A stretch of DNA of 64,000 nt from Phoronis australis (taxonomy: Eukaryota > Phoronida > Phoronidae). The notes below the pieces were generated by a model. The model made no database searches. It worked only from the letters and a program-made list of their open reading frames with translations, and was not told the DNA's origin. The stretch is taken from the NCBI GenBank assembly GCA_002633005.1, contig NMRA01000124.1, forward strand, positions 844,902 through 908,901. The letters are read 5' to 3'. The position numbers and the translations under genes are program-made. Positions 44,601 to 57,538 of this stretch are shown piece by piece (positions within the stretch are counted from its first letter, which is position 1; the number at the start of each line of letters is the position of its first letter).

Positions 44601-47600
44601 ACAAACGAACATTCACCTGAATGTCACACAAACGGGATTGCGTGAAAATGTTGCGTCGGCAGCTATTTTGTTGATACAAATCACATGGTACGAGATTCAA
44701 AAAAAAGGATGAGCACCAACATCACTCGAGTCCCAATCTCCAGGATCACAAAAACTCAATTTTGGCTTGAATTTCTGTGTCCCAAAATTTAGCGACAGCC
44801 CGAACTGGAGAATTTGTACCGTACTATGAATCCAAGACGATTCCATGGCTTTAAATTGTCATTAAGTTACTCCATCAGCAAGCAAAAGACAGCTGTTGTC
44901 CCTGGCCTTAGTAATAAATGACAACACACCAGCATTAGTAAAACAGCAAGCTGTTAATGGCGAACAACTCATGACGTAGCTGGTTGCCAATTACAATATC
45001 AACAGACCCGTGTACCAGTAGAGCAGTAAGTGTACACCACACAGCAGAATTTACGGATATTGTTAACAAAATGCAGCTCTCAACAAATTAATGTTTGTAT
45101 GACTGAAAAAGTTGATTTACAAGTAACCACGGTGACTGAAATAAAAAAGTAAACCACAAAATCTGTGCAACAATAACAGTATGTCAATTTTAATTTCTAT
45201 ATTTTTTGCAGACAATGCAGATCAAGATGCCACACAGATGGTACACAAGTCTGACCCAACCGAAATGAGCAAGCAAGGTAAGGATTACGCAGAGAGAAAG
45301 AAACGTGCACAGTGAACGTAAAATACCTTTGGTATTCTAATGAAATCTTCACACTCCTGGCGGAAAGAAACAGGACAGATAATGAAGAAAACCAGTTAAC
45401 AAACGTAAACATGAAAAAACGAGGAAATTCTGGAAAAAATGATAACACAGCGAGAGTTCATGCAGCAAAACTTGAGGTCTGCTGATAGAGGTCAGTGCGA
45501 GCTGAAAGAAGCAAAGCACAAGTTACACAGGGCAAAAACGATATCATACTCATCAAGCATTCCACCGTTTACAAACGTTACATGTTCAACAATCTTAAAC
45601 AGCAGAGAGCACAGCCATCGAGCATTAAAAGTAGCTTCAACACAGGTGCGGGTCCAAGTGAGAAATCCCAGCAAGTGTCTGCTTAATCACGGTAACAATG
45701 ACGCATCGTTTTACTACGTGCCACTTCAAGGACGCGAGGAATTCTCAATTTCCGTGACTAAGCAGAAATTACCGTAAAATGCTTCAAAATTGTGTTCAGC
45801 GAACAAGCCATGCAAAAAAAACTTGCATAGACTTGTTCTGACCTAAGCGCGCAGTACACACAACATGCCATGCACCAAGATTTAGGTTTGCAGCAAGAGC
45901 TTAGCCCTGTTTCTAGTTCTAATACAGAATTAACAACGTTATATCAGCATTGCCATCTGCTATACCTCTTATGACTTCAGGCAATTTTAGGTTAACAGTG
46001 CCACTTAACTTTGCAGTGGACATTGCTATCTTCAACGATTAAAGGGCAGTGTCGTCACCAATATTTATTTTGCCCAAATAATTACCAATCGAATTAGAAT
46101 TAGAAATAAGTTTAATCTTAATTATCACACACATGTTCTCACATCCAAAAAAATCTAAGTACATTGGACTGGGATGCGTCAGTGCTAAATTGCGATTACT
46201 TCAAAAATGTCACTGTCACCCACCATTTACTTCAATGCCGTTAACCGCCAAAGCTGGTATGAACCATTCAATTAACTTCGCAGTTTACATCGACACTCCA
46301 CCCACAGAGGATTTTAGTTAGTATGAAAGCGCTTTTCCAATATTTTGGTCAATGCACATTTAAACTAGTAAGTTTATGTCTATTGGTGTTCAAGCTAATT
46401 AGTTACATGACTTTTAAGTGTAGTTTACAATTCATACCGCCAAACGATGACGTTATCCAAATTGTGTAGAACCCTACGAATGCGTTAAAACTGAAGTTTA
46501 GATTGAATTTATTACCCAAATGGATCAGATATCTTCAAGAGGACAAGAACTCAGACTAAAGTTATTTCAAGTCATTTAGCTTAAACGGCAGTTCTACTAA
46601 AAGCAATCTTCCAAGAAATCCTTCACATGCTACCATTCATGTCTGCTGAATTAGTACACACTCCGTCTGCTACAAGCATAGAGAACAGGGATAGCAGTGC
46701 CACCTAGCAGCACACATTGTACAAACCTCAATCTGTTTAAGGGTAAAACAAACACAGGAAGTAATAGCAAGCAGTAAATTGTAATGATTTTTACTGCCAC
46801 CAGGGCAGTCAAGTAGGAATCAAACCGTGCAACTGCATACTGTAAAATCCAATAAGCAAATCAGAGGCCAACATTTTGTCAAAGGTTAAATGCTTGTCAA
46901 GGCCAAAAAAGCATATATTCGTTCTGGCATCTTTTCTTGAAAATCTAACCTGTGGTGCACTGTTTTAGTTTCACCTTTTCAAAAAAGAAAACCCGAGACG
47001 AGCAAAATTGACGCGGGATCCGTTTTTATTCACTGCTTGGCAAATCACAGCGTTTCAAACCTTGGATACCCTTGGGTTACGTGCCTTTGCGCCGTTTTTC
47101 AAAAAATAAAAACATGAGACCTTGGCTAAATCTATTAAGGACAAGGGTATTTCAATTTTAATTGGCGAGCAGAGGTTGAGACCAGCACCAACTATCCTTT
47201 CTTGGCCTAATAGCTGAAGTTGGTCGTGGCCTCATTATAACATGCGATGCTACCCCTTCTTTGAAGAAGCGAGACACTGTTACTAATGGAAATTTGACCG
47301 TAGTCCACATTCACATGGAATGACATCAAAAAATTACACACAGTAACAGTCGGATGTAATGTGCCCTCATTATGAGTGGTTCTCAAAACGTGGGCATGTT
47401 ACATCTGACTATCGCCCATTTTGAATTCCGTGCCTGGAAAAAAGTTACGACAAATTAGGTCCCACTGAATGCAAGACAATTGATAAAACGGGCCTCTGAA
47501 CTCCAGAACCAACACAATTAAGGTAACTTATCTGCTTTAGCTGGTTTTTAACTACGACATTTCAACAGACACAGTACACAGCATTTTAAACCGACCAATG

Positions 47601-50600
47601 CCATTTACACCTTCGTTGTCAGATGAAGACAAACATTTTGGAGAAACCAAGTATGTTTGGGAAGCAGTTACCGTTGCCGGACCTGAGTCTGGCCAATATG
47701 ATGCTAAAATTCAGACACAAATCGTGATCTTCGATCCAGGTACAAAAAATCTCCAAAGCCCCGTGTCCTTCCAGCTCCAACAATAATTGTGAACACATTT
47801 AATCTGGTTACGGCAACGATTGTTAGAGAATATAAGGACAAGTGCCTCTGAGTGATTTTTCAAAAAAAATCAGTTTAATTTTAGCTGAATTCTAGCCATC
47901 TTATTCACTCAAGTCAGGTTAACTGCAGTATAAACATGTATATATATTGTTCATTGCTACTCATTTTTAAACACATTTTTGTGAGTCAAATATGCCAGTT
48001 GTTAGTGACAAGTTCAATTGATATCAATTACGCGATAAATCTTTAAAGGCCATTTTCAAGACCTTTAGATTTATGACAGATTTAGCCGTTTTAAACACTG
48101 ATTTTGTCTTTTGTACTCATATCAATGAGTACGAGATTTTGCACACATATGGTCTATGAACAAAGTGCAGCGCAGTGTCAGCTGTCAAAAAGTGAAGACT
48201 AATAATGAGGCTTTTAAAATGGATTTTTAGTTCTCTCTACTTGAGAGTAGATCATAAATCTGAGACACAAAGACATCCGCAACGAAAAGTTTTTCTCAGA
48301 AATTTGTGTTTAAAGCAAAAAAATAAGCAGTTGCGCAAAGTTTAAAGGCAGGAATTAAAACTTAACAGTAATCGTGGTCCCAGAGAATATAACTTATACT
48401 TTTAAACGTTAAAAATGGGTAGTCAACAGTTAACTACTGAAAGATTTAAGTTGGCAACTACCATAAATATTTTAAGAACAGGAAAATCTTTTTGATGCAT
48501 TTTTCAGCAATGTAACAACAGGAATAGGACAAATTAAAAATAAAATTTTGATAATAAGCAACTAGTCAGTTACCAGGGCATAGGGTCTAATCTATGCACT
48601 CCAACTCAAAATTACTTCCTGTTCAGAATAAGAACCAATTGTTCTGGGATCGATTAAATTCTCCTTTACATTGATGAATCTATGATTTTAGTTCGTAGCA
48701 AATAACGGTATAAATCAGAATCTAAAATTGAAGTCTTGAGTTTAAACGTGAGTGTGTGGTTGAAATCTAGGTCATGAATCGCGAACTTGAATTAGAAACT
48801 CAACCGCATAAGCCAATATGCATACTGGGGCACAAAATTCTAAATACTCGTACTCAAGTAAAACAGAAAATGCCCAAACTAAATTAAAGTTCTGAGATTA
48901 GACCACGGCCCAGGTAAAACAGTTCTTGTCATTAGCAGGCAGTATCAAATCCACTTTGCTCAGTAGGCACAATATTATCAAAAAAACAACAACTTGCTAT
49001 CAACTTATTCCTCAAGCTATCACACTTGAGATAAAGAATTAAGACAAAATCAGAGTTGCTTCAAACGAATCGAGCAAACTCGCCTTTCCATTACCTCGGC
49101 AGAGTTGGCAGATTTTGGTCTCCCCGTTTCTTCGCTAGAGTTCCTCTTGAGCAGCTCACAGATCAGCGGACTTTTCTTTGTGGCCGCTGACTCGATGATG
49201 TTCAGGTCTCGCGCTATGCTCTCTCGGCTGCCAAAGTCTGTCTGTGCATACCAGAAATATGCTTTAACATATTGGAAATACATACCATTTGTAACGTAAG
49301 TGTGCGTACTTAGACCTTAAGATCTGAAATGACCTTTTGTGGTACACTATGTGTGTAAACGTTCATGGCTGGAACCAATACACTGATCGCCTGATTTATG
49401 ACCATGAGGACCCCTCAGCGTGAAATTTCAAGTTTTAATTTTCCCATGAAAGATTAGTAACAATAATGTAATGCCTTTCCATGTTCATGGTCGGTACCAT
49501 AGCCAACACCAGACATTTTGAAAAATTTCTGACAATCACAACAATGCTAGAATCCTTTGAAAAATCATAGATTATAGATAAAAGATTCGCAACTCCAACA
49601 ATTTCTTGTGTACTATCCTAGAGGAGGCGCCACTCTCCTAAATTATCTGTTTCAATTTCCGGTTAGTGTATTGTGACGACAAAACAGCCGACCATGACCA
49701 GCAGATTACATACTTGCAGGAAATAAAACCTGCTAATTTGGCCAGGTGTCGCTAGTGAATAATGAAGTCATTGCTTCTGCAAGAGCACAGATTTCATCCA
49801 TTGAAAGTATACGGAGTGGGCTATTTTTTGGTAAATTATTTTTGTCCGAAATTGGCGAGATTGTACCACACAAGAGGCACGGCAAATCAACACTGGATAC
49901 AGGCACGGCTTCACAGCTTAGCGTGCGGGCATAAATGCACTCATTTACAATACGGGGCGTATATGTACGTTACCAATCGTTCATCTTACTTAGCCTGACA
50001 ACTGTTTTGCTACACCAACATCTTCAAGAGGCTCACCAAACAACAGTCTTGAAAGAAACAAATGCAGCACTTACAAATCCAGTCTCTGGTTCTAATGTTG
50101 CAGCGGTGAAGTCCAGGTTGAAGAATTGTAGGAACTCTCTGACCAAACTGACAGCTACTTGACCTGTAGTTGACAGAACAAAGATTGTAATTAAGGCTAC
50201 TAACAGTGAAAATTATGAATACACCCTAGGAACAAACATTAAAACCTTCCAAATTTAAAACATCTTTAAACTATTTGAAACAAACACCTAGATAGATAAC
50301 TTTACTTCTGGAGAATAAAATATGTTAAGTATAAAACTTGTCTACCATGTGGTCCTTTTGAAAATAAATAAATAATTGAACATAAGTACTGACTGCGTAC
50401 GTACAGACAAGGATGGAAAAAGGATAGTTAAGGGTGAAATGACACAAAATAACTTTCTGAATGTTCTGAAACGCGCAATCTGTTTGACGTTCTTTAGCAA
50501 AAGAAATCGAGCGAAAAATGTTTACAACAATGCACACATCCAAAACTAAATAATGAATGACATCTCTTAATTATATTGATTTGAAAATATAAGAGGCGCT

Positions 50601-50746
50601 GTTAACTCAAGCAAGCACAAAAGGTGGAGCCACATACCATCTTTGGTAGTCAGGAATTTCTTCAGGTCTTTGTTGAGAAAGGGTGTTTTATTCTCGACCG
50701 TCTCTTGATCTTCTAATGCCAGGAATACGCTGGCCCTTAGCTGAGC
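33327..50746 (-). CDS. CEP43: CEP43 (FOP/FGFR1OP) centrosomal protein, first exon missing
   Basis: Centriolar-satellite and basal-body protein that dimerises through a LisH region, anchors microtubules and promotes ciliogenesis with CEP350/CEP19. Exons in gene order: 50638-50746, 50075-50163, 49095-49241, 42247-42303, 41277-41347, 40073-40134, 38937-39091, 38352-38467, 37080-37127, 35487-35677, 35007-35075, 33713-33852, 33327-33413. All phases agree; 1,341 nt with stop. Conserved blocks: RASVFLALEDQETVENKTP, EFLQFFNLDFT, TPSKIP, DDDAFFDDLIP, SSLQGLPSLTD, IAEEIEEEIEEDISLE, TDYIEDV. The first exon, about 25-30 residues in relatives, was not found up to 64000; it may lie beyond the window or be lost at a gap. 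A pair of EF-hands not present in human CEP43 as I recall it sits in the middle. Confidence 0.93.
34106..34607 (+). mobile_element. MITE A, copy 2
   Basis: 502 bp, termini CAGGGCTTGGAAT / ATTCCAAGCCCTG, flanked by TTTAAT at 34100-34105 and 34608-34613. In a CEP43 intron. The interior encodes short frames (MASRVIVKRGDKYY on +) but no transposase. Confidence 0.9.
35168..35384 (-). mobile_element. MITE A, copy 3 (internally deleted, contains N gap)
   Basis: Inverted relative to copies 1 and 2. The same ends are present, flanked by AATACT at 35162-35167 and 35385-35390. Only about 217 bp because the middle is lost or unassembled at a poly(A) run and the N at 35304. In a 411-bp CEP43 intron. Confidence 0.88.
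37080..37127 (-). CDS. CEP43: CEP43 48-nt micro-exon
   Basis: Acceptor CTGTCGCAG and donor GTAATC flank 48 nt. In the phase set by its neighbours (2 in, 2 out) it reads KTAKEAKPSQIPKPSPS, matching their Lys/Pro/Ser style with no stop. Skipping it also keeps the frame, so it may be a cassette exon. Confidence 0.65.
38352..38467 (-). CDS. CEP43: CEP43 exon: acidic FFDD block
   Basis: Encodes TNGWEKTKKDSNRSSFSEDDDAFFDDLIPSNN (given in parts: SFSEDDDAFFDDLIP is the conserved core), equal to the 'DSFFDDPIPKPEKTYG' region of human CEP43. Phase 0 in, phase 2 out. Confidence 0.9.
38937..42303 (-). CDS. CEP43: CEP43 exons: EF-hand pair, then TPSKIP block
   Basis: Exons 42247-42303, 41277-41347, 40073-40134 and 38937-39091. 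EF-hand 1 loop is DKDKSGTIEKDE, formed across the 42247/41347 splice, with D1, D3, S5, G6, E9 and E12 (canonical). EF-hand 2 loop is DKDFSNAIDFDE, across the 40073/39091 splice, with D1, D3, S5, N6, I8, D9 and E12. Helix residues fit (FNFYDK...LRCLFADM; MLERYVNDEF...FDEFLNMYK). The last exon then gives DVSDIVPSSP and ATPSKIP, aligned with human CEP43, so the EF-hands are in the same ORF. If the donor at 38936 is not used, the frame stops 8 codons later. Confidence 0.88.
41540..41815. repeat. Tandem duplication, about 128 bp, in CEP43 intron
   Basis: ATAACTTT(A/G)CTA(C/T)AAATAGTGG begins each unit (41553, 41681) and GAGAAGAAATTTGACAAA ends each. Moderately diverged. Confidence 0.8.
42304..49094. 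other. Large CEP43 intron, no gene recognised
   Basis: 6.8 kb of AT-rich sequence. Short open frames on both strands show no conserved domain. It holds repeat C copy 2 (about 43400-43690). Confidence 0.5.
43400..43690 (+). repeat. Dispersed repeat C, copy 2
   Basis: CAGACAATATGGCCAACAAATG... through GATAAATACCA aligns colinearly with 27235-27460 in CHD4 intron 31. Unclassified. Confidence 0.5.
49095..49241 (-). CDS. CEP43: CEP43 exon: end of N-terminal domain
   Basis: Encodes TDFGSRESIARDLNIIESA and PLICELLKRNSSEETG, matching the 'GRENLARDLGIIE' and 'PLLLEVIRR' helices that follow LisH in human CEP43. It ends SAE in phase 0, directly before the EF-hand exons. The next intron is large (42304-49094). 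Confidence 0.93.
50075..50746 (-). CDS. CEP43: CEP43 exons: FOP dimerisation and LisH motif
   Basis: Exon 50638-50746 encodes AQLRASVFLALEDQETVENK through KKFLTTKDG. Exon 50075-50163 encodes QVAVSLVREFLQFFNLDFT, the LisH core by which FOP dimerises. Similarity to human CEP43 is near continuous. The first exon should join in phase 0 before AQLRAS. Confidence 0.95.
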
Positions 50747-53182
50747 CTAGAACAGACAAGAGCACAGGTCGTGACAGGAGTGACCAAACCGTGCCTCGCC
50801 TGTCCCAACTGGCTGTGGGGAGTCACATGACCTCATATAAGGAACAAATAGGGAACTTCCACTTCACTTTTTCCAAACTCATTTTCAAGGTAACAAAGAA
50901 TAAAACAATCAAATGGCATGTTTTGCTCAATTTCGTGATTTTCAGTTGAAACATCATAAAAAAATAACTAGCTGGAAAGTTAGCAGCCACAAAATTGTTA
51001 CGTTCCTAACATGAATCAAGTATCATGTGACTTTCCACAGTAATCACCATTGGTGGGACAAACGAATTCTTCACTGATAAAGTCTGGCATAACAAATGTT
51101 AGCACTATGCCAACTTTACCACTGGAGAAGTTTGGTCACCCCTGCCCGACCTCATGTTCAAGAAAATATCTTTATTTCGAAACAGTACAATACAATACAA
51201 AATTATACAATACAATGCAATACAATAAAATAAAATACGATACAATAAAATAAAATACGATACAATAAAATAAAAGACAATACAAGTGGAGAACACTGTA
51301 TCCATGCACACAATTTCAAGAAAACTGAAAAATGCACTCTCAGAAGCCTGAACTAGTAAATGGTACAAAAAAGCAAAGCTCACTCCTACTATGACCAAGC
51401 AATCCAAGCCCAAATCTTTTCTGCAATAGAATAAGATAAAATAAGCCCAAAAACAATTTGTGAATTGTATGTTGCTTGGTATGTCCTGGCAAACAAAACA
51501 AAACCACTGAACAGTAATTCTGATCCTCAAGTCCATCCTGGGGATTAATATTGGTTCTTGACCTGGCAATACCATTAGGTGTCATGTTGCTTGATCTAAT
51601 GGGTGACACACTTATGTAATAGTCTCCCACATCAAAGGTCCAGTCACAAGTTCTAAGCATGAAATATACCTCTTGTGGTCCAATTCTTCAACAGAGGATA
51701 TGTTGCACAAAACAATACAATGTCCCTTCTCAGTCTGGCACAACACCTTGTAAAGTGTTAATTTGTGGTATACACTGAATGATAGTCCATTGTTACACTG
51801 TCAATTTCATTAACCAGCTTGACACAGCCAGAATGTTACATCACAGTGACAGTCAACTTATTCAGCAGCAAGCATTATGTTAAATCCCAGGCCACATTCA
51901 GTCTTGATCTCACAAGTGTCAAGTTGATTCATAAACATTGGAACCACCAGGTTTCCAGCGGAATGGCATTGAACCAATACCTGTTTACAGAAGCACCAGC
52001 TGACATCATCCTGTGTAACATCAAATAGTAAAGTTCTTCAGTGATGGTTCAAAGTGCAACTGACCGTCCACTACTGTGCACCATTGTTGGCTCCTCTCTC
52101 CACTCACGATTAGCCATGGAGGAGTACAAGCCACGTTACCAACAGTGCATCCTGTCGACACATTAGCGACCTCTTCATCAGCAATCGTTAGTCTGAAACT
52201 CACAATTTAACGCCGTTCTTAATCCAACACAGCATCCTATGCAACAGTGAAAGCTCCTGTCTTCAGTTTCATTTAGTCAAGAAGGAGCAGCCATGTTGCT
52301 ATGATTCTGTAGTCAGCAAGCGTAGTTCAAGAGAGTGCTCACCTTCACAAACCTCGCCACAATATTGTCACTTTCTTCAATGATACATTTCTTGAATACG
52401 CCAGTCTGCCAAGGCCGAATCTTAGAGGATTACTCGACAAATCCAATCAATGGGAGACCACTCATGTTCCCAGATCAAGAGTTGGTTGTGCACGATTACA
52501 CGAAGATAACTAAGAATCACAGATCAATACGATATAGTGAACTTCTTCAACAACTGTCACTTTGTAACTCATGGCTAGATTTCCCTGTGGAAGTCTTAGT
52601 TTCCTTGACATACCAAGCAACATTTCAAAATGAAAGCGCTCCGAGGAGCGAAACTTGGCAAAATTAACAGAAGAGATGACAATAGCGATGATGACGATGG
52701 TGGCTATGCTGGTCAAAGAAGTAGTGATAACATTCATGTGACGAACGTAGAGGTCAGAAATCAGTAAGAAATTGGGTACAATCTATATCTACAATTTGCA
52801 ACAAGAATAATAGTTTGTTGGTTTTGTTTTCTAGGAGATCCGATTCTTATAAGTTTCATACTCATCTTCATGTATTAGTTTGCTGGGGGCTCCACTGGTT
52901 AATATGGAGGTTTTTACTTAATTAACTTTGTCATTTAACAACTCATTCTCTTACTTCCTATCCGTTTTATAACATGATAGGAAACACATGTCTTAAGTTA
53001 GGAGATAAAAATATTATTGCATAATGCAGTGTTCCGCATGGCTCATTTTGGTTAGACGCCCAAACATTATCCCAAACATTATCGAGTTCCTTTAACTTGA
53101 TAGTTTGTAATCGGATTATAGATGACATTTTTATTGATTTCGGAATGCCACTAAGTTGGGAGTAGTATCACTTTAATTGCTA
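50747..53182. other. Upstream of CEP43 exon 2, no gene recognised
   Basis: The first coding exon of CEP43 may lie here or further right, but I could not find it. A minus-strand stretch at 52345-52410 (WQTGVFKKCIIEESDNIV, then GTGAGC) looks exon-like but has no recognised family. Confidence 0.35.
51181..51290. repeat. AT-rich microsatellite / 20-bp tandem repeat
   Basis: (ATACA/ATAAA) pentamers resolving into a 20-bp unit, TACAATAAAATAAAATACGA, repeated about three times. Confidence 0.9.
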
Positions 53183-54242
53183 CCAGATTAGCTCCAATGT
53201 CAACAATTTATCTTTGTAAATACTGCATCGCAGAGTCGATGTTCCACTTGTATACAGCTAAGTTAATCGTCGCTGTTAAATTTCGATTTAGGGTCGAAGT
53301 TAACGTTCATATTGACCTCAACACCCCAAAACATATGTTAATGGCAGGACTTCGTGGTATAGGTATGGAGCCCTTATGTTATTGGGAGATATGTCCACTG
53401 GATCTCAGTTCTTGCGAATTAAGTGAGAACAATGTTCTTCCATTAAAAATTTCCATGCATTTAGAAGCATTAAATACAGTCAGAAGTAATGAAGTACTGA
53501 CTTGGGTTCACGATTTGTAATCAGCAATGTTTCATATTGTGCAGAAACACATTGCCACAGCCAATATGATAAAAGTCTCTATCATTGTAATTAAACTTCT
53601 TGGGCCATATCAGTAGATTAAAATGTTACATAAGTTAGGTTAGAGCACCTGTTTCTAGTTAAGTCTTAATTTGAAAACTAGTAGGTGTAATGGGAGGCAG
53701 ATTNGCGACTGTACGCTACAACCAGATTAGCTCCAATGTCAACAATTTATCTTTGTAAATACTGCATCGCAGAGTCGATGTTCCACTTGTATACAGTTAA
53801 GTTAATCGTCGCTGTTAAATTTCGATTTAGGGTCGAAGTTAACGTTCATATTGACCTCAACACCCCAAAACATATGTTAATGGCAGGACTTCGTGGTATA
53901 GGTATGGAGCCCTTATGTGATTGGGAGATATGTCCACTGGATCTCAGTTCTTGCGAATTAAGTGAGAACAATGTTCTTCCATTAAAAATTTCCATGCATT
54001 TAGAAGCATTAAATACAGTCAGAAGTAATGAAGTACTGACTTGGGTTCACGATTTGTAATCAGCAATGTTTCATATTGTGCAGAAACACATTGCCACAGC
54101 CAATATGATAAAAGTCTCTATCATTGTAATTGAACTTCTTGGGCCATATCAGTAGATTAAAATGTTACATAAGTTAGGTTAGAGCACCTGTTTCTAGTTA
54201 AGTCTTAATTTGAAAACTAGTAGGTGTAATGGGAGGCAGATT
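53183..54242 (+). repeat. 521-bp near-identical direct copies around an N gap
   Basis: 53183-53703 and 53722-54242 differ by only a few bases and flank the N at 53704. Each contains a 107-codon open frame (53197-53520; 53736-54059) starting MSTIYLCKYCIAES, without recognised domain; the copies differ at two residues (A/V, Y/D). Most likely two alleles of one sequence; whether the frame is a gene is unknown. Confidence 0.8.
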
Positions 54243-55948
54243 TAGCCAGTAATACTTATAAAATTTTGTTATCCTTAGATAAATGCTTATTTGACGATTG
54301 TTTGGAATTGATTTTCAAATCTATTACGTTTAGTTATGGATAACTTTACATAAACAGGACATCTAAATGTTAATGGAACTTCAATTGGTGCACAGAATGA
54401 AAACAAGATTGTTGTTTAGAATGCAGTTGTATAACAGTTCGATTGTTTCATTATATAATTTTAAAAGCGTGATAGGGCGTAAATATATTACATGAAGTAA
54501 TATTATTTGGTTATTGATCTTTAGCTATTAGAACAGTCAGGTGCGGATAGAGGGTTTTATTTTAGTGGGTGTACCGCAATGGAGAGACACACAGCTGTGT
54601 AAATGACTGAGGAGGGCGATTTGGGCTCTCCCGACTCATTCTTTGTCAGACTGCCTCAGTAAAACAACTAATGTATTTGAAATTTCTTATGTCACTACAA
54701 ACACTATTGGAGTCCTAGGTTTCACGTTACTGTTTATGCACAAGGTTTACTGCTCACCATTATCAATTTACAAGTAGTGTATCATTCCATTTTTTGATTA
54801 TGATTCTTCAGTTTTTGGACTATTATGTGATTTGTTTGTATTTGTGTCTAGTAGCTTAGTACAAACGTACACTGTCACCAAGTTTTTAAGTAATTATCTA
54901 TTTTCCATAGGGGTGCCCATAGTTTGAAGGTGAAGGGAGGCCCTTAATATTGTCTACTGTTTTAAGCCCTCGGTATGTGGTGTGCTCAGTTTTTGCTACT
55001 ATGTTTACCATATTTGGATCTCTAAATTTTGTTAGAGTTCAAATATCTGGGTATATTTATTTTGTTTTGTGTTTAATTACCATCACTTTTACTGGACAGT
55101 TGTTAGAAACTACATATATGGGCGTTGCGTTATCAATTTTATTGGTGCATGATATTAAAATTTTCTGAAAACGTTCATGTGTTTTATTTGTTTTCTTGCC
55201 ATTTTAGTTATCTTTTTTGGTAATGGGCTTTCCGCTAAGCGTTATGGAACAGAACCAATGGGTTCTACCCCAAAACGTGAGCCAAAGCTAATGGTCGATC
55301 TTACAAAATGGTGGACAACCTAATTTTCCTAACCTGTTTTTATAACGATGGGTCAAAATGTATTACGTATTTATGTGTATAATGTGTCTATGAATTATTA
55401 ACCATGAATTTATTGCCAATCCGTTACCCGTTTTCCATAAATTCAATAGACAGATATTCTTTTCGAGTTGTTTATTAAAAGAAGTAATGTCACCAAATTT
55501 TTAAGTTCTGGTTCAAGTTTCAAGCACTGTATATACAAAGGTCTATTTTTCATATACAGATATTGGGGCACTAATATTCAACTTGACAATTGGTGAATAT
55601 AATTAGGAATAATGGAGATATGTCCAAATTTGGCAAGTACGTTTACCTTATTTGTCGATCTTATATTCGGAATAGTTTAATTTTTGGGTAAAATGGTTTT
55701 TTTCTTTTGATATTGTTTTGATTTTTATATCGTCTAGTAGCATGATTTAGCAGTAATGTTTTTAATGTCAAATATTCCGTTCTTCTTAAAGTACCTAAAT
55801 GCTTTGTGTGCGTTTATTGTTACTATGTGTTGTTTGATTTAGTTTATTGGAACCCTCTCCAAAATGGAATATTCGAGTAAAATCCGTTCTTACACAAAAG
55901 AAGTGACACCTCAACAGAATTTTACTATTGTGCGTAGTATCTACTAAG
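54243..55948. other. AT-rich intergenic sequence
   Basis: No gene, RNA or repeat that I can support. One short hydrophobic open frame (54950-55168) has no supporting signal. Confidence 0.4.
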
Positions 55949-56745
55949 ATGGAAGAAATACATGTAATAACTGAATTTGAACCAATACAGAATAAAGAAA
56001 CTTTTGTGGCCAAAGCTATTCTGCGTCATAAAGACGAAATAGTGTCGGTTTTCGTAAATGGAGAAGCAGTGCCTGAAGAATTAGAGAAAGGAAAATTTTG
56101 CACCTTGTTAAAAGTTAAGAGGTCTTAACATGGCCTCTTGGTCAGCCAAGATACAAAGGTAATTTTTATGAAGTATCATCAATTATTTTCTAGCGTGGTA
56201 ATATAATTATTGTTTGTTACATTTTCGTGTGTTAATATACATATTGCTGTTTTTCATGTTATGTGATTATTGTCGTGGATCGGATAATTAAACATGTTAC
56301 CGTTGCTAGGTGGTAAGACTAAATCGTTTAAGTGAGTAAATGTACATTTATTTTACAGATTTTTCCCGACGTGGCACTCTTCGATTACAGCAAATCTACT
56401 GTAGAAGGATAGCCGAGGCCCCCAGTCGTTAGCATCGACGAAATCATCAATAGTCCTCGGAAAAGGCGAGTGTCAGTTGCAGCACAGTGACCAAGGTCGG
56501 AGAAACCGTAACTTACAAGAGCGGATCAGTGCGAAAAGTAATAAGACTGGACGATCAAGTTGATGTAAAATTATGGGGAGCTTAAAGTAGCTTCGACTTA
56601 AAGAAAATGACATTACAGCAATTTTGGCCTTAGAAACTGACGAATGGGAGAAAATCGTCAGCCTTAACAGCACTCTTAGTACTACATACGAGGTCAAAGA
56701 AGAGGAACATGAACTTCTATTGGATATTAAAGCTACCAACAACAG
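55949..56745 (+). pseudogene. OB-fold protein gene copy A (broken)
   Basis: Two exons (55949-56158, 56359-56745; donor GTAATT, acceptor TTTTACAG). Exon a starts MEEIHVITEFEP and is stopped by TAA at 56126. Exon b has an in-frame TAG after KSTVEG and further frameshifts. Comparison with the other copies shows the second half to be an OB-fold of replication-protein-A type: V(R/C)GTVTKV, VIRLNDQVDVKLWGA. Donor GTAAGA at 56746 suggests more exons, not found. Function unknown. Confidence 0.6.
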
Positions 56746-57538
56746 GTAAGACAGTATTATTTCTTCATACAAATTTTTGAGGTGCAAAGGTAGTAATACA
56801 ATCGTTGGTTTTGATTGTCATTTACCTTTCGATTTTCATGTAGGTATAATTTTCTTTTTAATTAATGTAAGTTTATGTTTTAGTTAATGTATTACCGTTT
56901 TGTATATTTATCGATCTTTAATGTCCTATGTTACACTGAGATTGTCACCATGGGTAGATAGGTATACCCGTTTTCGTGAATCATACCAAGTGATCAGCGC
57001 CCTCAGAAGGTCAAAGCAACCATTCAACGGGGTTCAGTGATCGAAATGAGACTTGTAGATTAAGGGATTTGGCATCAGGGTATTTTGTAGATACTATAAC
57101 ATAACACAAAAATTATTTTGACGTATTCGGATAGATGTAGTTGACATAATTTCCTCCTCCATAGGTTCAACGACTAAGGGCAAAGCAAAATTGCGAAAAA
57201 GATATTTGAGTGGCTCAGGTACCTACCAAGGCAGAAGGGAGCCCTGCTACTATGAGGCGCTAACTACAGCAAAATAATATCAGCTTTTAAAGTACTACTA
57301 GCTATTATCTGATTTCCTTAATGCATTACTTTGCAGATACCTCAGTCATAAGTAAATACGGTAAGGCAATACAGTGAACTCGACGTTGAGAACAACATTA
57401 TCTAGAAGTAAATAACAAATGCTGTGTACATACAAGAAAAAAGGGTACAAATGATGAGGTGTTTAAAATCGCTCATTTTCCCAATATAAGTCCTTCCAAG
57501 TACAGGACATGCAGTGCAGACTCTGTTCATGGTTATCA

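Noticed and set aside
53197-54059. Recent tandem gene duplication of a 107-codon protein
   Set aside because: The copies sit on each side of an N and are nearly identical outside the frame as well, so alleles placed in series are the simpler reading.
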